A stretch of DNA of 64,000 nt, taken from assembly GCA_029055345.1 (NCBI GenBank), contig JAIDDJ010000038.1, positions 29,786 to 93,785 of the forward strand. The letters are read 5' to 3'. The stretch is from Muribaculaceae bacterium (GTDB lineage: Bacteria; Bacteroidota; Bacteroidia; Bacteroidales; Muribaculaceae). How positions within the stretch are numbered: the stretch's first letter is position 1; each line of letters begins with the position of its first letter. The position numbers were made by a program, and so were the translations under genes. This document shows, one piece after another, positions 1 to 7,556 of the stretch. Below the pieces are notes generated by a model. It searched no databases. It was not told the DNA's origin and worked only from the letters and a program-made list of their open reading frames with translations.

Positions 1-692
1 AACTCCGGCTGACGGTCGGCACGAAGGTCTTCGTCACGAAAACATTTGGCTATCTGGAAATAACGGTCAAAACCTGAGACCATCAGAAGCTGCTTGAACA
101 ATTGAGGCGACTGTGGCAAGGCGTAGAATTCTCCCGGATTCATGCGCGACGGCACCACGAAGTCGCGAGCCCCTTCGGGCGTCGATTTGACCAGGATGGG
201 AGTCTCTACCTCAAGAAAGTCATTCGAGTCAAGATAACGGCGGATTTCAAAGGCCATCTTGTGACGAAGCTCAAGATTCGACCGCACGGAAGGACGCCGC
301 AAATCAAGATAACGGTATTTCATCCTAAGGTCATCTCCGCCGTCGGTATGGTCTTCGATTGTAAAGGGCGGAACCTCGCTCCGGTTCAGGATCTTGATGG
401 AGGTGGCTGAAACCTCTATCTCACCGGTCGGAAGATTTTCATTTTTTGAACTCCTCTCTTCTACGGTGCCTTCTACCATCACCACATATTCCCGGCCAAG
501 ATGGTTGGCCTGTTCTGCAAGCGATGCGTCTTTCTCATTGCTGAAAACTACCTGTGTGATGCCGTAACGGTCACGGATGTCAATGAAAGTCATGCCTCCC
601 ATCTTTCGTATCCGCTGCACCCAGCCGGAAAGCTTCACTTTCTTGCCTGCGTCTGAGAGCCGTAACTCTCCGCATGTCGTATCTCTGTACAT
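1..692 (-). CDS. aspS: Aspartyl-tRNA synthetase, N-terminal part (runs off the window edge)
   Basis: Charges tRNA-Asp with aspartate in the cytoplasm. Reading leftward from the ATG at 690-692 the frame is open to the edge (about 230 codons). It begins [12 protein letters not shown] and continues with the OB-fold anticodon-binding domain ([30 protein letters not shown]). The class II catalytic domain then starts with [12 protein letters not shown], the FLEVETPIL segment and the [13 protein letters not shown] segment, all hallmark AspRS motifs. The catalytic core beyond [14 protein letters not shown] lies outside the window. A TAnnTTTG promoter element sits about 70 bases upstream of the start. 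Nothing unusual was seen in the visible part. Confidence 0.96.
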   Translation of the reverse strand, partial: MYRDTTCGELRLSDAGKKVKLSGWVQRIRKMGGMTFIDIRDRYGITQVVFSNEKDASLAEQANHLGREYVVMVEGTVEERSSKNENLPTGEIEVSATSIKILNRSEVPPFTIEDHTDGGDDLRMKYRYLDLRRPSVRSNLELRHKMAFEIRRYLDSNDFLEVETPILVKSTPEGARDFVVPSRMNPGEFYALPQSPQLFKQLLMVSGFDRYFQIAKCFRDEDLRADRQPE

Positions 693-759
693 ATTCTTGG
701 GATATCCTTAGCGTTTTTTGAAACGCGCTTATATTTTTTCTAACGGGGTCTTTAACACG

Positions 760-767
760 CAAAATTA
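760..767 (-). promoter_or_regulatory. Promoter -7 element for aspS
   Basis: On the minus strand the bases read TAATTTTG, an exact match to the Bacteroidetes -7 consensus TAnnTTTG. It lies 68 bases upstream of the aspS ATG, which implies a leader of roughly 60 nt. The upstream -33 element is weak. Confidence 0.6.
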
Positions 768-1119
768 ATAAAATTTTTTCACTCTGGAAAATTTAACATC
801 ACTTCTGCTCAAAAATTTTTATGAGATGGCCTATTTTGCATCAGTGAATATGAATTCGGGGGGGAACTCCACTCTTCCCGGGATGGAAAGATTGGAATGC
901 CTCAGAGAGGAATGATTCGTGTCCGGAATGTAATGACAATGTTTAGCGGCAACTCTCACGAGCTGCCGCCGTCCCGGCAGCTGCAGCTGCCTCATCTTAA
1001 CTTAATGAACAAAAATCTATCTTCTAACTATCGTCTTAACCCCTTTCTGAGGGCCTTTGTTTTTGATTTTCGTTCCCTTTTAACGTCCTTTAACAGTATT
1101 AATACTGCATCTGTTAATT
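768..1119. other. Intergenic stretch without a recognisable gene
   Basis: This lies between the aspS promoter and the 3' end of the LptF/G gene. The only structure I see is a perfect 8-bp stem with a 6-nt loop at 961-982 (arms AGCTGCCG and CGGCAGCT), followed by a second self-complementary stretch (GGCAGCTGCAGCTGCC, 976-991). No T-run follows on either strand, so it is not a clear intrinsic terminator. An 84-codon open frame on the plus strand here has no recognisable protein features. Confidence 0.5.
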
Positions 1120-3021
1120 TTAACTCAATATCCCGGCAAGTTTCTGATTAGCCTTGATGGTTCTCTTAATGTCCCTGTCTATTCGTCGAGCGTACGGCAG
1201 CGACAAAAGATAGAAAATAACTCCTATGGGGAAGAACCATTTCATAACGGAACTTATCTTTTCCGATTTGAAGGGCCGCAGTATCCACAGGGATTTGACC
1301 ACCGGGTAATCGTTGAGCGCATCTATTACCTTTATGTCGCGGGTGTCCGACAGATACTCCACAAGGCGTTCCACTCCATCGCCTATCCTGTCAATAGGCT
1401 CTGCCGAGTATGTGGCCGCCCAATAGGCTGAATATCCGGCACGGGTCTTATGAGTCCGAACCCAGCTTAATGCTTCATATTGGAGGCTCTCTATCATACC
1501 CAAGGCCTTACCGCTGTTCACATCGTTTATCACAACTTCCTTGCTTGTGACGTGGCGGTGCTCCGGAAGTCCGAGTCGGCGACGCAGCCATTCTTTGTAT
1601 AGGTCGCCGTTGAATACAGCCGAGTCATTCATCGCCTTGTAGGTCACGAAGATGCCCAGCGGGAGGAGTATGAATGTCGACAGCCACATGCCGCACCAGA
1701 CTATCCAATGCCCGTCGCGCGCAAGCTTGTAGCCGGTATTGTCTATGATGTAATACACCAGGAAGAGAAGCACGGAAATCACAAGTGGCGTTCCCAACCC
1801 TCCTTTTCGGATGATGGCGCCGAGAGGTGCTCCGATGAAGAGGAAGATGATGCAGGCCACCGATAGGGTGAATTTCTTGATAAGCTCTATTTCATGACGG
1901 CGGAGTCGCCATTTCTCGTCATGAACCTGCAATGCTCTGAACTCCATTTCGCTGCGCTTGTTCTGGAGCATGCGCCCGGCACTGCTGAACAATCGTTCGC
2001 TCTCGGATGAGGGTAGCGACTGAAGCAATGAATCCAGATTCAATGGCGCGATTGCAGGAGCCTTGGTTTCTGTTTTCGCCGAAAGGTTGGAGGGCTTTTC
2101 TTGGTCTGCCATATCAATCCGCCCGCTCACACGGTTCTTGGCCGTCACTGCTTCCGCAGCTCGTCCCAAGGAATCTATCCTGACATTGAGAGAGTCAATG
2201 GTCTGCCGAAGCTCTGTTATGTTCTTGCCAACATATTGATTACGCATGCCCCCTTCGTCCAGTCGGTTGAAATTGGCATCAAACGGTATCAACACCTCTT
2301 TGTCTTGAAATGTCTCCCGGCGAAACGGAACATTTCGGTCGCCGTAACGTTGCTCGCGCAGATTCTCGAATTGCTCTCCTTTGTATAGATGCAGATAGAG
2401 GTATCGCATGTCGGGAGTGAAGGCAAGCCTTGCTGAATCTGATAACAGTATTGTCGAATTGTCTCCTCCCTTCGATACATCGTATATCATGACATCCCGA
2501 AGCATTCCGGTCTCCTTGTCTTTCGACTTTACATATAAGTTATACCCCGGAATCTGATCATAGAACGTTCCCTCGGGAATTTCCAGTTCCGGTGATTTCT
2601 GGCGCGCGGAGAAGAGCAGGGTCCACATCTTTACCTGAGCCTTTGGCAACACATCGTTCTGGAAAAAAAAGGCCCCTACGGCTATCATCGAGATGAAGAT
2701 TATCAGAGGGCTCATTGTCTTTACAAGCGATACGCCGGAGGCCTTGATAGCGGTCAGCTCCGACCGCTCTCCAAGATTGCCGAAGGTCATAAGGCTTGCC
2801 AGCAGTATGGCAAGCGGCAAAGCCATAGGTACCATGCTGAGCGCGGCATAGAAAAATAACTCCGCCAGTAAGCCGGGCGATAGTCCTTTCCCTACGAGAT
2901 CATCAATATATCGCCATAGGAACTGCATGAGCACGATGAAGAGCACGATGAAGAATGTCATCGCGAACAACGGCAGAAAACTCTTTAAGATAAAGAAATA
3001 TAAGCGTTTGACTACTCTCAT
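1120..3021 (-). CDS. LptF/LptG-family permease (lipopolysaccharide export)
   Basis: Inner-membrane permease of the YjgP/YjgQ family. With LptB it forms the ABC transporter that extracts lipopolysaccharide from the inner membrane. Three N-terminal membrane helices lie at about residues 10-35, 50-85 and 100-122, including the typical MALPLAILLASLMTFGNL and ELTAIKASGVSL segments. A long periplasmic domain follows (about 125-385), then three more helices (about 393-475). At 633 residues it is much longer than the ~360-residue proteobacterial proteins; a C-terminal extension carries another hydrophobic stretch near 598-615. I cannot separate LptF from LptG by reading alone. It is divergently transcribed from pta across a 171-bp gap. 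Confidence 0.9.
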   Translation of the reverse strand: MRVVKRLYFFILKSFLPLFAMTFFIVLFIVLMQFLWRYIDDLVGKGLSPGLLAELFFYAALSMVPMALPLAILLASLMTFGNLGERSELTAIKASGVSLVKTMSPLIIFISMIAVGAFFFQNDVLPKAQVKMWTLLFSARQKSPELEIPEGTFYDQIPGYNLYVKSKDKETGMLRDVMIYDVSKGGDNSTILLSDSARLAFTPDMRYLYLHLYKGEQFENLREQRYGDRNVPFRRETFQDKEVLIPFDANFNRLDEGGMRNQYVGKNITELRQTIDSLNVRIDSLGRAAEAVTAKNRVSGRIDMADQEKPSNLSAKTETKAPAIAPLNLDSLLQSLPSSESERLFSSAGRMLQNKRSEMEFRALQVHDEKWRLRRHEIELIKKFTLSVACIIFLFIGAPLGAIIRKGGLGTPLVISVLLFLVYYIIDNTGYKLARDGHWIVWCGMWLSTFILLPLGIFVTYKAMNDSAVFNGDLYKEWLRRRLGLPEHRHVTSKEVVINDVNSGKALGMIESLQYEALSWVRTHKTRAGYSAYWAATYSAEPIDRIGDGVERLVEYLSDTRDIKVIDALNDYPVVKSLWILRPFKSEKISSVMKWFFPIGVIFYLLSLPYARRIDRDIKRTIKANQKLAGILS

Positions 3022-3071
3022 GCAGCTTCTTGCGCCCTTTTGTTTTAGGATCGCTTCAAAGTTTCGGGCTG

Positions 3072-3079
3072 TAAAGTTA
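3072..3079 (-). promoter_or_regulatory. Probable promoter -7 element of the LptF/G gene
   Basis: The minus strand reads TAACTTTA, one base off TAnnTTTG, with a TTTG 16 bases upstream. It is about 50 bases before the start codon and lies back to back with the pta promoter. Confidence 0.4.
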
Positions 3080-3110
3080 GGAATTTTTAGTCAGACAAAG
3101 AAATTTTTAT

Positions 3111-3118
3111 TAACTTTA
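3111..3118 (+). promoter_or_regulatory. Probable promoter -7 element of pta
   Basis: The bases TAACTTTA match TAnnTTTG except for the last position, 75 bases before the pta ATG. It faces away from the similar element at 3072-3079, so the LptF/G gene and pta may share control DNA. Confidence 0.4.
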
Positions 3119-3192
3119 CGTCTGAATTGCATCATCCGGCTTTGCTCCGGATGAATATCCGTGTCTATAATGTTTAATACCATTCATACACT

Positions 3193-4194
3193 ATGAAACT
3201 TTTTGAAAGACTTACGAAGCGCGCGCAAGAGAACAAGCGCCGTCTCGTGCTCCCCGAATCTTTGGAGCCCCGCACTCTTCAGGCTGCCAACCGCGTTATA
3301 GAATCTGAAATCGCTGATGTCACTTTCATCGGCCGTAAGGATGAGGTGCTCGCGAAGGCTTTTGAACTTGGCCTGCAGCATATCGAGAAAGCCAATTTCA
3401 TCGATGCCGATGATATGGAGTTCACCGAGCCCTATGCTGAACTGTTCAAAAAGCTCCGTGAGAAAAAAGGAGTTTCGCTTGAGCAGGCTCGTGAGATTGT
3501 CCGGAATCCCCTGTATCTCGGTTGCCTTATGATTAAGAGAGGAGATGCCGATGCGATGGTCGCCGGTGCCCTTTCTCCTACTTCCCACGTGCTGAGGGCT
3601 GCTTTCCAGGTGCTGAAGACAAAGCCCGGCATTTCAGTGGTCAGCGGGGCGTTCATTATGCTCCTCCCTGAGAATTGTCCGTTCGGGGATAACGATATGC
3701 TCGTCTTCGCCGACTGTGCAGTTGTCCCTGACCCCACTGCCGAGGAACTCGCTCAGATTGCTGTTGAGACTGCTAAGACCACCCGTAATATTGCCGGCCT
3801 CGAGCCGAAGGTGGCCATGTGTTCGTTCTCTACCAAGGGTAGTGCTTCGAATGAGCGCGTTGATAAGGTCATTGAGGCTACCAAACTTGCTCATGAACTT
3901 GATCCTTCTCTCCTCCTTGACGGTGAGTTGCAGGCTGATGCGGCAATCGTTCCCAATGTTGGCGCGATGAAGGCCCCCGGAAGCCCGGTTGCAGGTCATG
4001 CAAACACTCTTATTTTCCCTTCGCTCGAAGTGGGTAACATCGCTTACAAACTCGTTCAGCGCCTTGCCGGAGCCGGTGCGGTCGGTCCTATCCTTCAGGG
4101 TCTCGCTGCTCCCGTCAACGACCTCTCCCGCGGAGCTACGGTCGATGATATTGTCAACACGATTATCGTTACCTGCAACCAGGCTATTAATTAA
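3193..4194 (+). CDS. pta: Phosphate acetyltransferase
   Basis: Converts acetyl-CoA plus phosphate to acetyl phosphate and CoA, the first step of the acetate fermentation route. The 333-residue protein is the short single-domain form (PTA_PTB family), with no N-terminal regulatory domain. Recognisable stretches are RRLVLPESLEPRTLQAA near the N-terminus, NPLYLGCLMIKRGDADAMVAG, VAMCSFSTKGSA, ELQADAAIVP and ANTLIFPSLEVGNIAYKL near the C-terminus. The ATG at 3193 follows a Bacteroidetes-type promoter. ackA follows 63 bp downstream, so acetyl phosphate is probably passed straight to acetate kinase. Confidence 0.96.
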   Translation: MKLFERLTKRAQENKRRLVLPESLEPRTLQAANRVIESEIADVTFIGRKDEVLAKAFELGLQHIEKANFIDADDMEFTEPYAELFKKLREKKGVSLEQAREIVRNPLYLGCLMIKRGDADAMVAGALSPTSHVLRAAFQVLKTKPGISVVSGAFIMLLPENCPFGDNDMLVFADCAVVPDPTAEELAQIAVETAKTTRNIAGLEPKVAMCSFSTKGSASNERVDKVIEATKLAHELDPSLLLDGELQADAAIVPNVGAMKAPGSPVAGHANTLIFPSLEVGNIAYKLVQRLAGAGAVGPILQGLAAPVNDLSRGATVDDIVNTIIVTCNQAIN

Positions 4195-4257
4195 TATCTT
4201 GACTTTATCACGAATTTTATTGAATGAGGTCTAAGATAAATTCTAAAATAATTTGGC

Positions 4258-5460
4258 ATGAAGATATTAGTGCTCAACAACGGAAGTTCTTCCGTAAAAT
4301 ACAAGCTTATTGACAGCTGCACGAAGGAAGTCCTCGCCGAAGGTGGCGTAGAAAAAATCGGTCTTCCCGACTCTTTCCTTAAATTCAAGCTCCCTGATGG
4401 TTCCAAAGAGACTGTCACCGTGGAAATGCCCGACCATAAGGAGGCTATCCGTCAGGTGTTCAAAGTCCTGACCGATCCTGAAAAAGGCGTTATCAAGAAC
4501 CTTGATGAAATTGACGCCGTCGGACATCGTGTGGTCCACGGTATGGATTATTTCAACAAGTCCGTTCTTATCACTCCGCAGGTAATAGAGAAAGTGAAGG
4601 AATGCTATCCCGTTGCTCCGCTTCATAATCCCGCGAATATCATCGGAATTGAGGCAATCCTCGACCTTCTACCGGGGAAACCACAGGTAGGTGTGTTTGA
4701 TACGGCATTCCACCAGTCAATGCCGGCAAAGGCCTATATGTATGCCCTCCCATATGAAGATTATGAGAAATATGGTATCCGTCGGTATGGATTCCATGGC
4801 ACAAGTCATAGATATGTCGCTCAGCGCGCCTGCGAGTTTCTCGGTCGCGATCCGAAGCATACGAAGATGATTACTTGTCACGTGGGTAACGGTGGAAGTA
4901 TCACAGCCGTTCTCGATGGTAAGAGCATCGACACGTCCATGGGACTGACTCCCACCGAGGGCCTTATGATGGGCACGCGTGTAGGCGATGTTGACCCGGG
5001 TGCCCTCGTCTATCTCATGGAGCGCACAGGCATGGATGCGCAGGCTCTTTCAAAGGTTATCAACAAGCAGAGCGGTGTCCTGGGCATCAGCGGTATCTCC
5101 AATGATATGCGCGATATCGAGGCGGCAATAGAGCGCGGCGATGAACGCGCCAAGCTCGCGATGGATATGTATGACTACCGTATCCTTAAATATATAGGTG
5201 CATATGCTGCTGTGCTCGATGGCGTTGACGTCATCGTTTTCACCGGTGGTGTAGGGGAGAACCAGACTGGCACACGCGAAAGAATCTGCCGTCATCTCAG
5301 TTATCTCGGAGTAGAGTTAGACCCGGAGGCCAATAAGGTGCGCGGTCAAGAAATCATCATCACGAAACCCGAATCGAAAGTGACCGTTTGTGTTATCCCG
5401 ACCGATGAGGAGTTGATGATTGCTCAGGATACGGCTGAAATTGTTGGCGACCGATGCTGA
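4258..5460 (+). CDS. ackA: Acetate kinase
   Basis: Transfers the phosphate of acetyl phosphate to ADP, giving ATP and acetate. At 400 residues it has the usual length. It starts MKILVLNNGSSSVKYKL, the N-terminal ASKHA-fold phosphate loop. DAVGHRVVHG, GVFDTAFHQSMP, RRYGFHGTSHRYV, TCHVGNGGSITAV and the adenosine-binding VFTGGVGENQ are all present. It lies 63 bp after pta and overlaps the start of lgt by 7 bp, which suggests translational coupling with lgt. Confidence 0.97.
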   Translation: MKILVLNNGSSSVKYKLIDSCTKEVLAEGGVEKIGLPDSFLKFKLPDGSKETVTVEMPDHKEAIRQVFKVLTDPEKGVIKNLDEIDAVGHRVVHGMDYFNKSVLITPQVIEKVKECYPVAPLHNPANIIGIEAILDLLPGKPQVGVFDTAFHQSMPAKAYMYALPYEDYEKYGIRRYGFHGTSHRYVAQRACEFLGRDPKHTKMITCHVGNGGSITAVLDGKSIDTSMGLTPTEGLMMGTRVGDVDPGALVYLMERTGMDAQALSKVINKQSGVLGISGISNDMRDIEAAIERGDERAKLAMDMYDYRILKYIGAYAAVLDGVDVIVFTGGVGENQTGTRERICRHLSYLGVELDPEANKVRGQEIIITKPESKVTVCVIPTDEELMIAQDTAEIVGDRC

Positions 5461-6305
5461 GTGCTGTCGTTTGGAACGCCGATCCGGTGTTTTTCTCAAT
5501 CGGCCCTCTGGCTGTAAGATGGTATAGCCTCGCTTTTGCTGTCGGCTTCATTATCGGTTACGATCTTGTGGCCCGTATGTTCAAGCACGAAGGTGCTCCC
5601 GAGAAATGGCTCGGGAGCCTCCTTGCATATACGCTGATCGCTACGGTGGTAGGTGCCCGCCTCGGCCATGTGTTCTTCTATGAATGGGACTATTATTCCG
5701 TTCATCCCGAAAAAATCATCCGCATATGGGAAGGTGGCCTTGCAAGTCATGGCGGAACAATCGCACTTATTCTCGCCCTCTTCCTCTGGTCTTGGTTTGT
5801 CAGCAAAAAGCCGGCATCCTGGGTCTTCGACAAGATGGTGATTGCCATTGCTTTTGTTGCAGGACTAATCCGGCTTGGCAACCTGATGAACAGTGAGATT
5901 TATGGCGGTCCGACCGACCTGCCGTGGGGATTCATATTCGTGCGCGACGGTCAGACGATGCCCGCCCATCCCACTCAGATCTATGAGGCCCTGTGCTATT
6001 TCATACTTTTCGGCCTCTTAATGTGGATGTATTGGAAGAAAAATGAAGAAGAGCGCCCATGGCTTATAACCGGCATATTCTTCATCTGGGTGTTCGGCTC
6101 CCGGTTCCTAATCGAATACGTAAAGAACGTGCAGGTTGGTTCCGAATACGAACTAATAGCCCGGTACGGAATGAATCTCGGCCAGCTGCTCAGCATACCC
6201 TTCATAATCTTAGGCATAGTGCTGGTCATAGTGGCCTATACCCGTCCCCGCCAACACTTCACCTTCCCAAACAAATTCGCCGATACCCCCGCCAAAAAGA
6301 AATAA
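5454..6305 (+). CDS. lgt: Prolipoprotein diacylglyceryl transferase
   Basis: Inner-membrane enzyme that adds diacylglycerol from phosphatidylglycerol to the lipobox cysteine of pre-lipoproteins. The 283-residue protein has about seven hydrophobic segments. It carries the Lgt signature region (LIRLGNLMNSEIYGG), the essential-arginine environment, and the HPTQIYEALCYF segment. Its ATG lies inside the last codons of ackA. Substrates for it in this window include the fimbrillin-like, DUF5119-like and spanin-like lipoproteins. A very strong terminator closes the pta-ackA-lgt unit. Confidence 0.95.
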   Translation: MLSAVVWNADPVFFSIGPLAVRWYSLAFAVGFIIGYDLVARMFKHEGAPEKWLGSLLAYTLIATVVGARLGHVFFYEWDYYSVHPEKIIRIWEGGLASHGGTIALILALFLWSWFVSKKPASWVFDKMVIAIAFVAGLIRLGNLMNSEIYGGPTDLPWGFIFVRDGQTMPAHPTQIYEALCYFILFGLLMWMYWKKNEEERPWLITGIFFIWVFGSRFLIEYVKNVQVGSEYELIARYGMNLGQLLSIPFIILGIVLVIVAYTRPRQHFTFPNKFADTPAKKK

Positions 6306-6342
6306 CCCAAGACCCAAAGGAATAACCCCGGCCCAATCCATA

Positions 6343-6394
6343 AGGAGGAGTTGCGTATTGACCCAAAATTAATACGCAACTCCTCCTATTTTTA
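6343..6394 (+). terminator. Intrinsic terminator after lgt
   Basis: A perfect 17-bp stem (6343-6359 with 6371-6387) and an 11-nt loop are followed by ATTTTT. It ends the pta-ackA-lgt unit and insulates the accessory block that begins at 6493. Confidence 0.9.
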
Positions 6395-6492
6395 GAACGA
6401 TATATTGTAGCGAGAGATACTAATTAATCTTAAGTTGTCTAAATCAATTGTCAAAATTAATTTTAATAATATCAATTATTAAAATTTTTTAT

Positions 6493-6500
6493 TAACTTTG
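6493..6500 (+). promoter_or_regulatory. Promoter -7 element of the structured RNA / adhesin block
   Basis: TAACTTTG, an exact TAnnTTTG match, sits in a very AT-rich tract. Transcription would start about 6506, exactly where the 5' arm of the RNA terminal stem begins. No other promoter of this type was seen before 20100 on this strand. Confidence 0.7.
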
Positions 6501-6505
6501 CAATT

Positions 6506-6817
6506 GCTCACGCCAATAATGGAATTCATTGTAATTCCGGTTGGGCTGGGCGTAACATATAAAGCGGATATCAAACGCTTGTTCTTGGCTGTCTCAGAAA
6601 TGTGGCAATTTCAGATTCACAAGTCAAGGATTAGCAATGATGGATGCTCATGGGTATGTAGCAGAACCACCAGTTTATCTTGCTAAAAGGTAAGATTAGG
6701 TGGGATTATCTACATATTGGCGTGAGGTCATCGTTGCTTGTTCTACTTGTGAAGAAGGCGATGCCACATGCCAGAGACAGCGGGACGAGCAACAGATATG
6801 GCTCTCACGCTTTTTTT
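6506..6817 (+). ncRNA. Unclassified structured RNA or leader with competing 5' stem and 3' terminator
   Basis: Seen directly: the bases right after the promoter (6507-6518) are perfectly complementary over 12 bp to 6715-6726, closing a 220-nt domain. Inside it are hairpins 6521-6526/6533-6538, 6562-6566/6576-6580 and 6667-6671/6699-6703 (with inner 6677-6681/6692-6696). The 3' arm of the closing stem (GGCGTGAG, 6719-6726) is also complementary to CTCACGC at 6804-6810, followed by seven T's. An inner stem 6734-6743/6783-6792 fits inside that second pairing. The two pairings exclude each other, as in a terminator/antiterminator. I do not recognise the family; it lacks the hallmarks of RNase P RNA, tmRNA or SRP RNA. 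It could be a free ncRNA or a cis-acting leader for the genes from 6879 on. Confidence 0.6.
6720..6817 (+). terminator. Long terminator-like hairpin at the 3' end of the structured RNA
   Basis: GCGTGAG (6720-6726) pairs with CTCACGC (6804-6810), reinforced by 6734-6743 with 6783-6792, and is followed by T7 (6811-6817). The enclosed part is ~77 nt, longer than a standard terminator. The left arm is the same segment that pairs with the RNA 5' end. Confidence 0.55.
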
Positions 6818-6878
6818 GTATAACACCAAAATCAGAGAATTTACATGAGAGCCTGTGTAATGCAATGTATTAAATAAT

Positions 6879-7535
6879 ATGAATCTTCTTCAAGGCTCTT
6901 CTCTTTATGATTCATTAAATAGATTGACCATTGGTTTCTTAATATCCTTATTATTATTTGGAATTGGGGATATCAGTGCATCTAAATTTGATACCTTAAT
7001 AATGAAAATTCTTTTTACCATCGGGTGTTTCATAATTGGGGTTTTCTTTTCATTTCTTATTGATAAGATAGCAGAATGTAGACAATTGGGATATTTTAAT
7101 AAGATATTTTACAAGAATAACATAAATAAAATTAAGGAACTCTCTGTAGTTTTCAATATTGAGTTAGTTCCCGATAGAAATGAAACTCAATTAGAAGCTT
7201 ATTGGGGAAGATACTATACTGTTCAAAAGGCTGGGTTATTAGGAAATGTTCCAGCCTTGGAAACACTCTCAGCCTTTCTACTTAATCTTAGTGGAGTAAG
7301 TATATTATATGTAATAGTAGAAATCATTTATTTTATTTGGTATGGTTCCTTTTGTAATTGTAAATGCAGCTCTACTACTCCTTTACATAGTTTTAGCGTA
7401 GTAGTGTTATTAACTTCATCCATATTATTGATTCTGAGCAAGTATTGCCGTGATTACATTGAGGGAAAGATTTATCTGTCTATTATATCAGCATATAAAT
7501 TTTTAATGTGCCAAAATGATAAAAGAAGCAACTAA
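6879..7535 (+). CDS. Small four-helix membrane protein of unknown function
   Basis: I do not recognise this 218-residue protein. Two N-terminal hydrophobic helices (about 16-33 and 42-62) are followed by a polar stretch of ~70 residues (about 65-132). That stretch is lysine- and asparagine-rich (KIFYKNNINKIKEL), then has EAYWGRYYTVQKAGLLGN. Two more helices follow (about 133-157 and 170-187) and a short charged tail. The 2+2 helix layout with a central cytoplasmic stretch resembles some membrane effectors of defence systems (SLATT-like arrangements), but no diagnostic motif was seen. The coding sequence is much more AT-rich than pta-ackA or suf, which suggests acquisition. It lies 61 bp after the RNA terminator and 21 bp before the BspA-like gene. 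Confidence 0.7.
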   Translation: MNLLQGSSLYDSLNRLTIGFLISLLLFGIGDISASKFDTLIMKILFTIGCFIIGVFFSFLIDKIAECRQLGYFNKIFYKNNINKIKELSVVFNIELVPDRNETQLEAYWGRYYTVQKAGLLGNVPALETLSAFLLNLSGVSILYVIVEIIYFIWYGSFCNCKCSSTTPLHSFSVVVLLTSSILLILSKYCRDYIEGKIYLSIISAYKFLMCQNDKRSN

Positions 7536-7556
7536 AATAATTAATAATAATATTTT

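Noticed and set aside
897..1151. 84-codon plus-strand open frame between aspS and the LptF/G gene
   Set aside because: No ribosome site, no promoter and no recognisable protein pattern; it also runs into the 3' end of the LptF/G gene.
6498..6686. 62-codon open frame with a TTG start inside the structured RNA
   Set aside because: It would start within the -7 element itself, and the bases are better explained by the long-range pairings of the RNA.
6507..6726. Invertible promoter (inverton), since 12-bp inverted repeats flank ~196 bp
   Set aside because: The promoter lies outside the repeats, and I found no TAnnTTTG element inside the segment on either strand. Still worth checking by read-pair inversion analysis.
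6507..6726. Retron msr-msd RNA, because the ends are complementary like a1/a2
   Set aside because: No reverse transcriptase gene is nearby and no typical branch-guanosine context follows the 5' arm.
6763..6784. Cobalamin riboswitch B12-box-like stretch (GCCAGAGAC after GCCAC)
   Set aside because: The spacing and the rest of the riboswitch core are missing.
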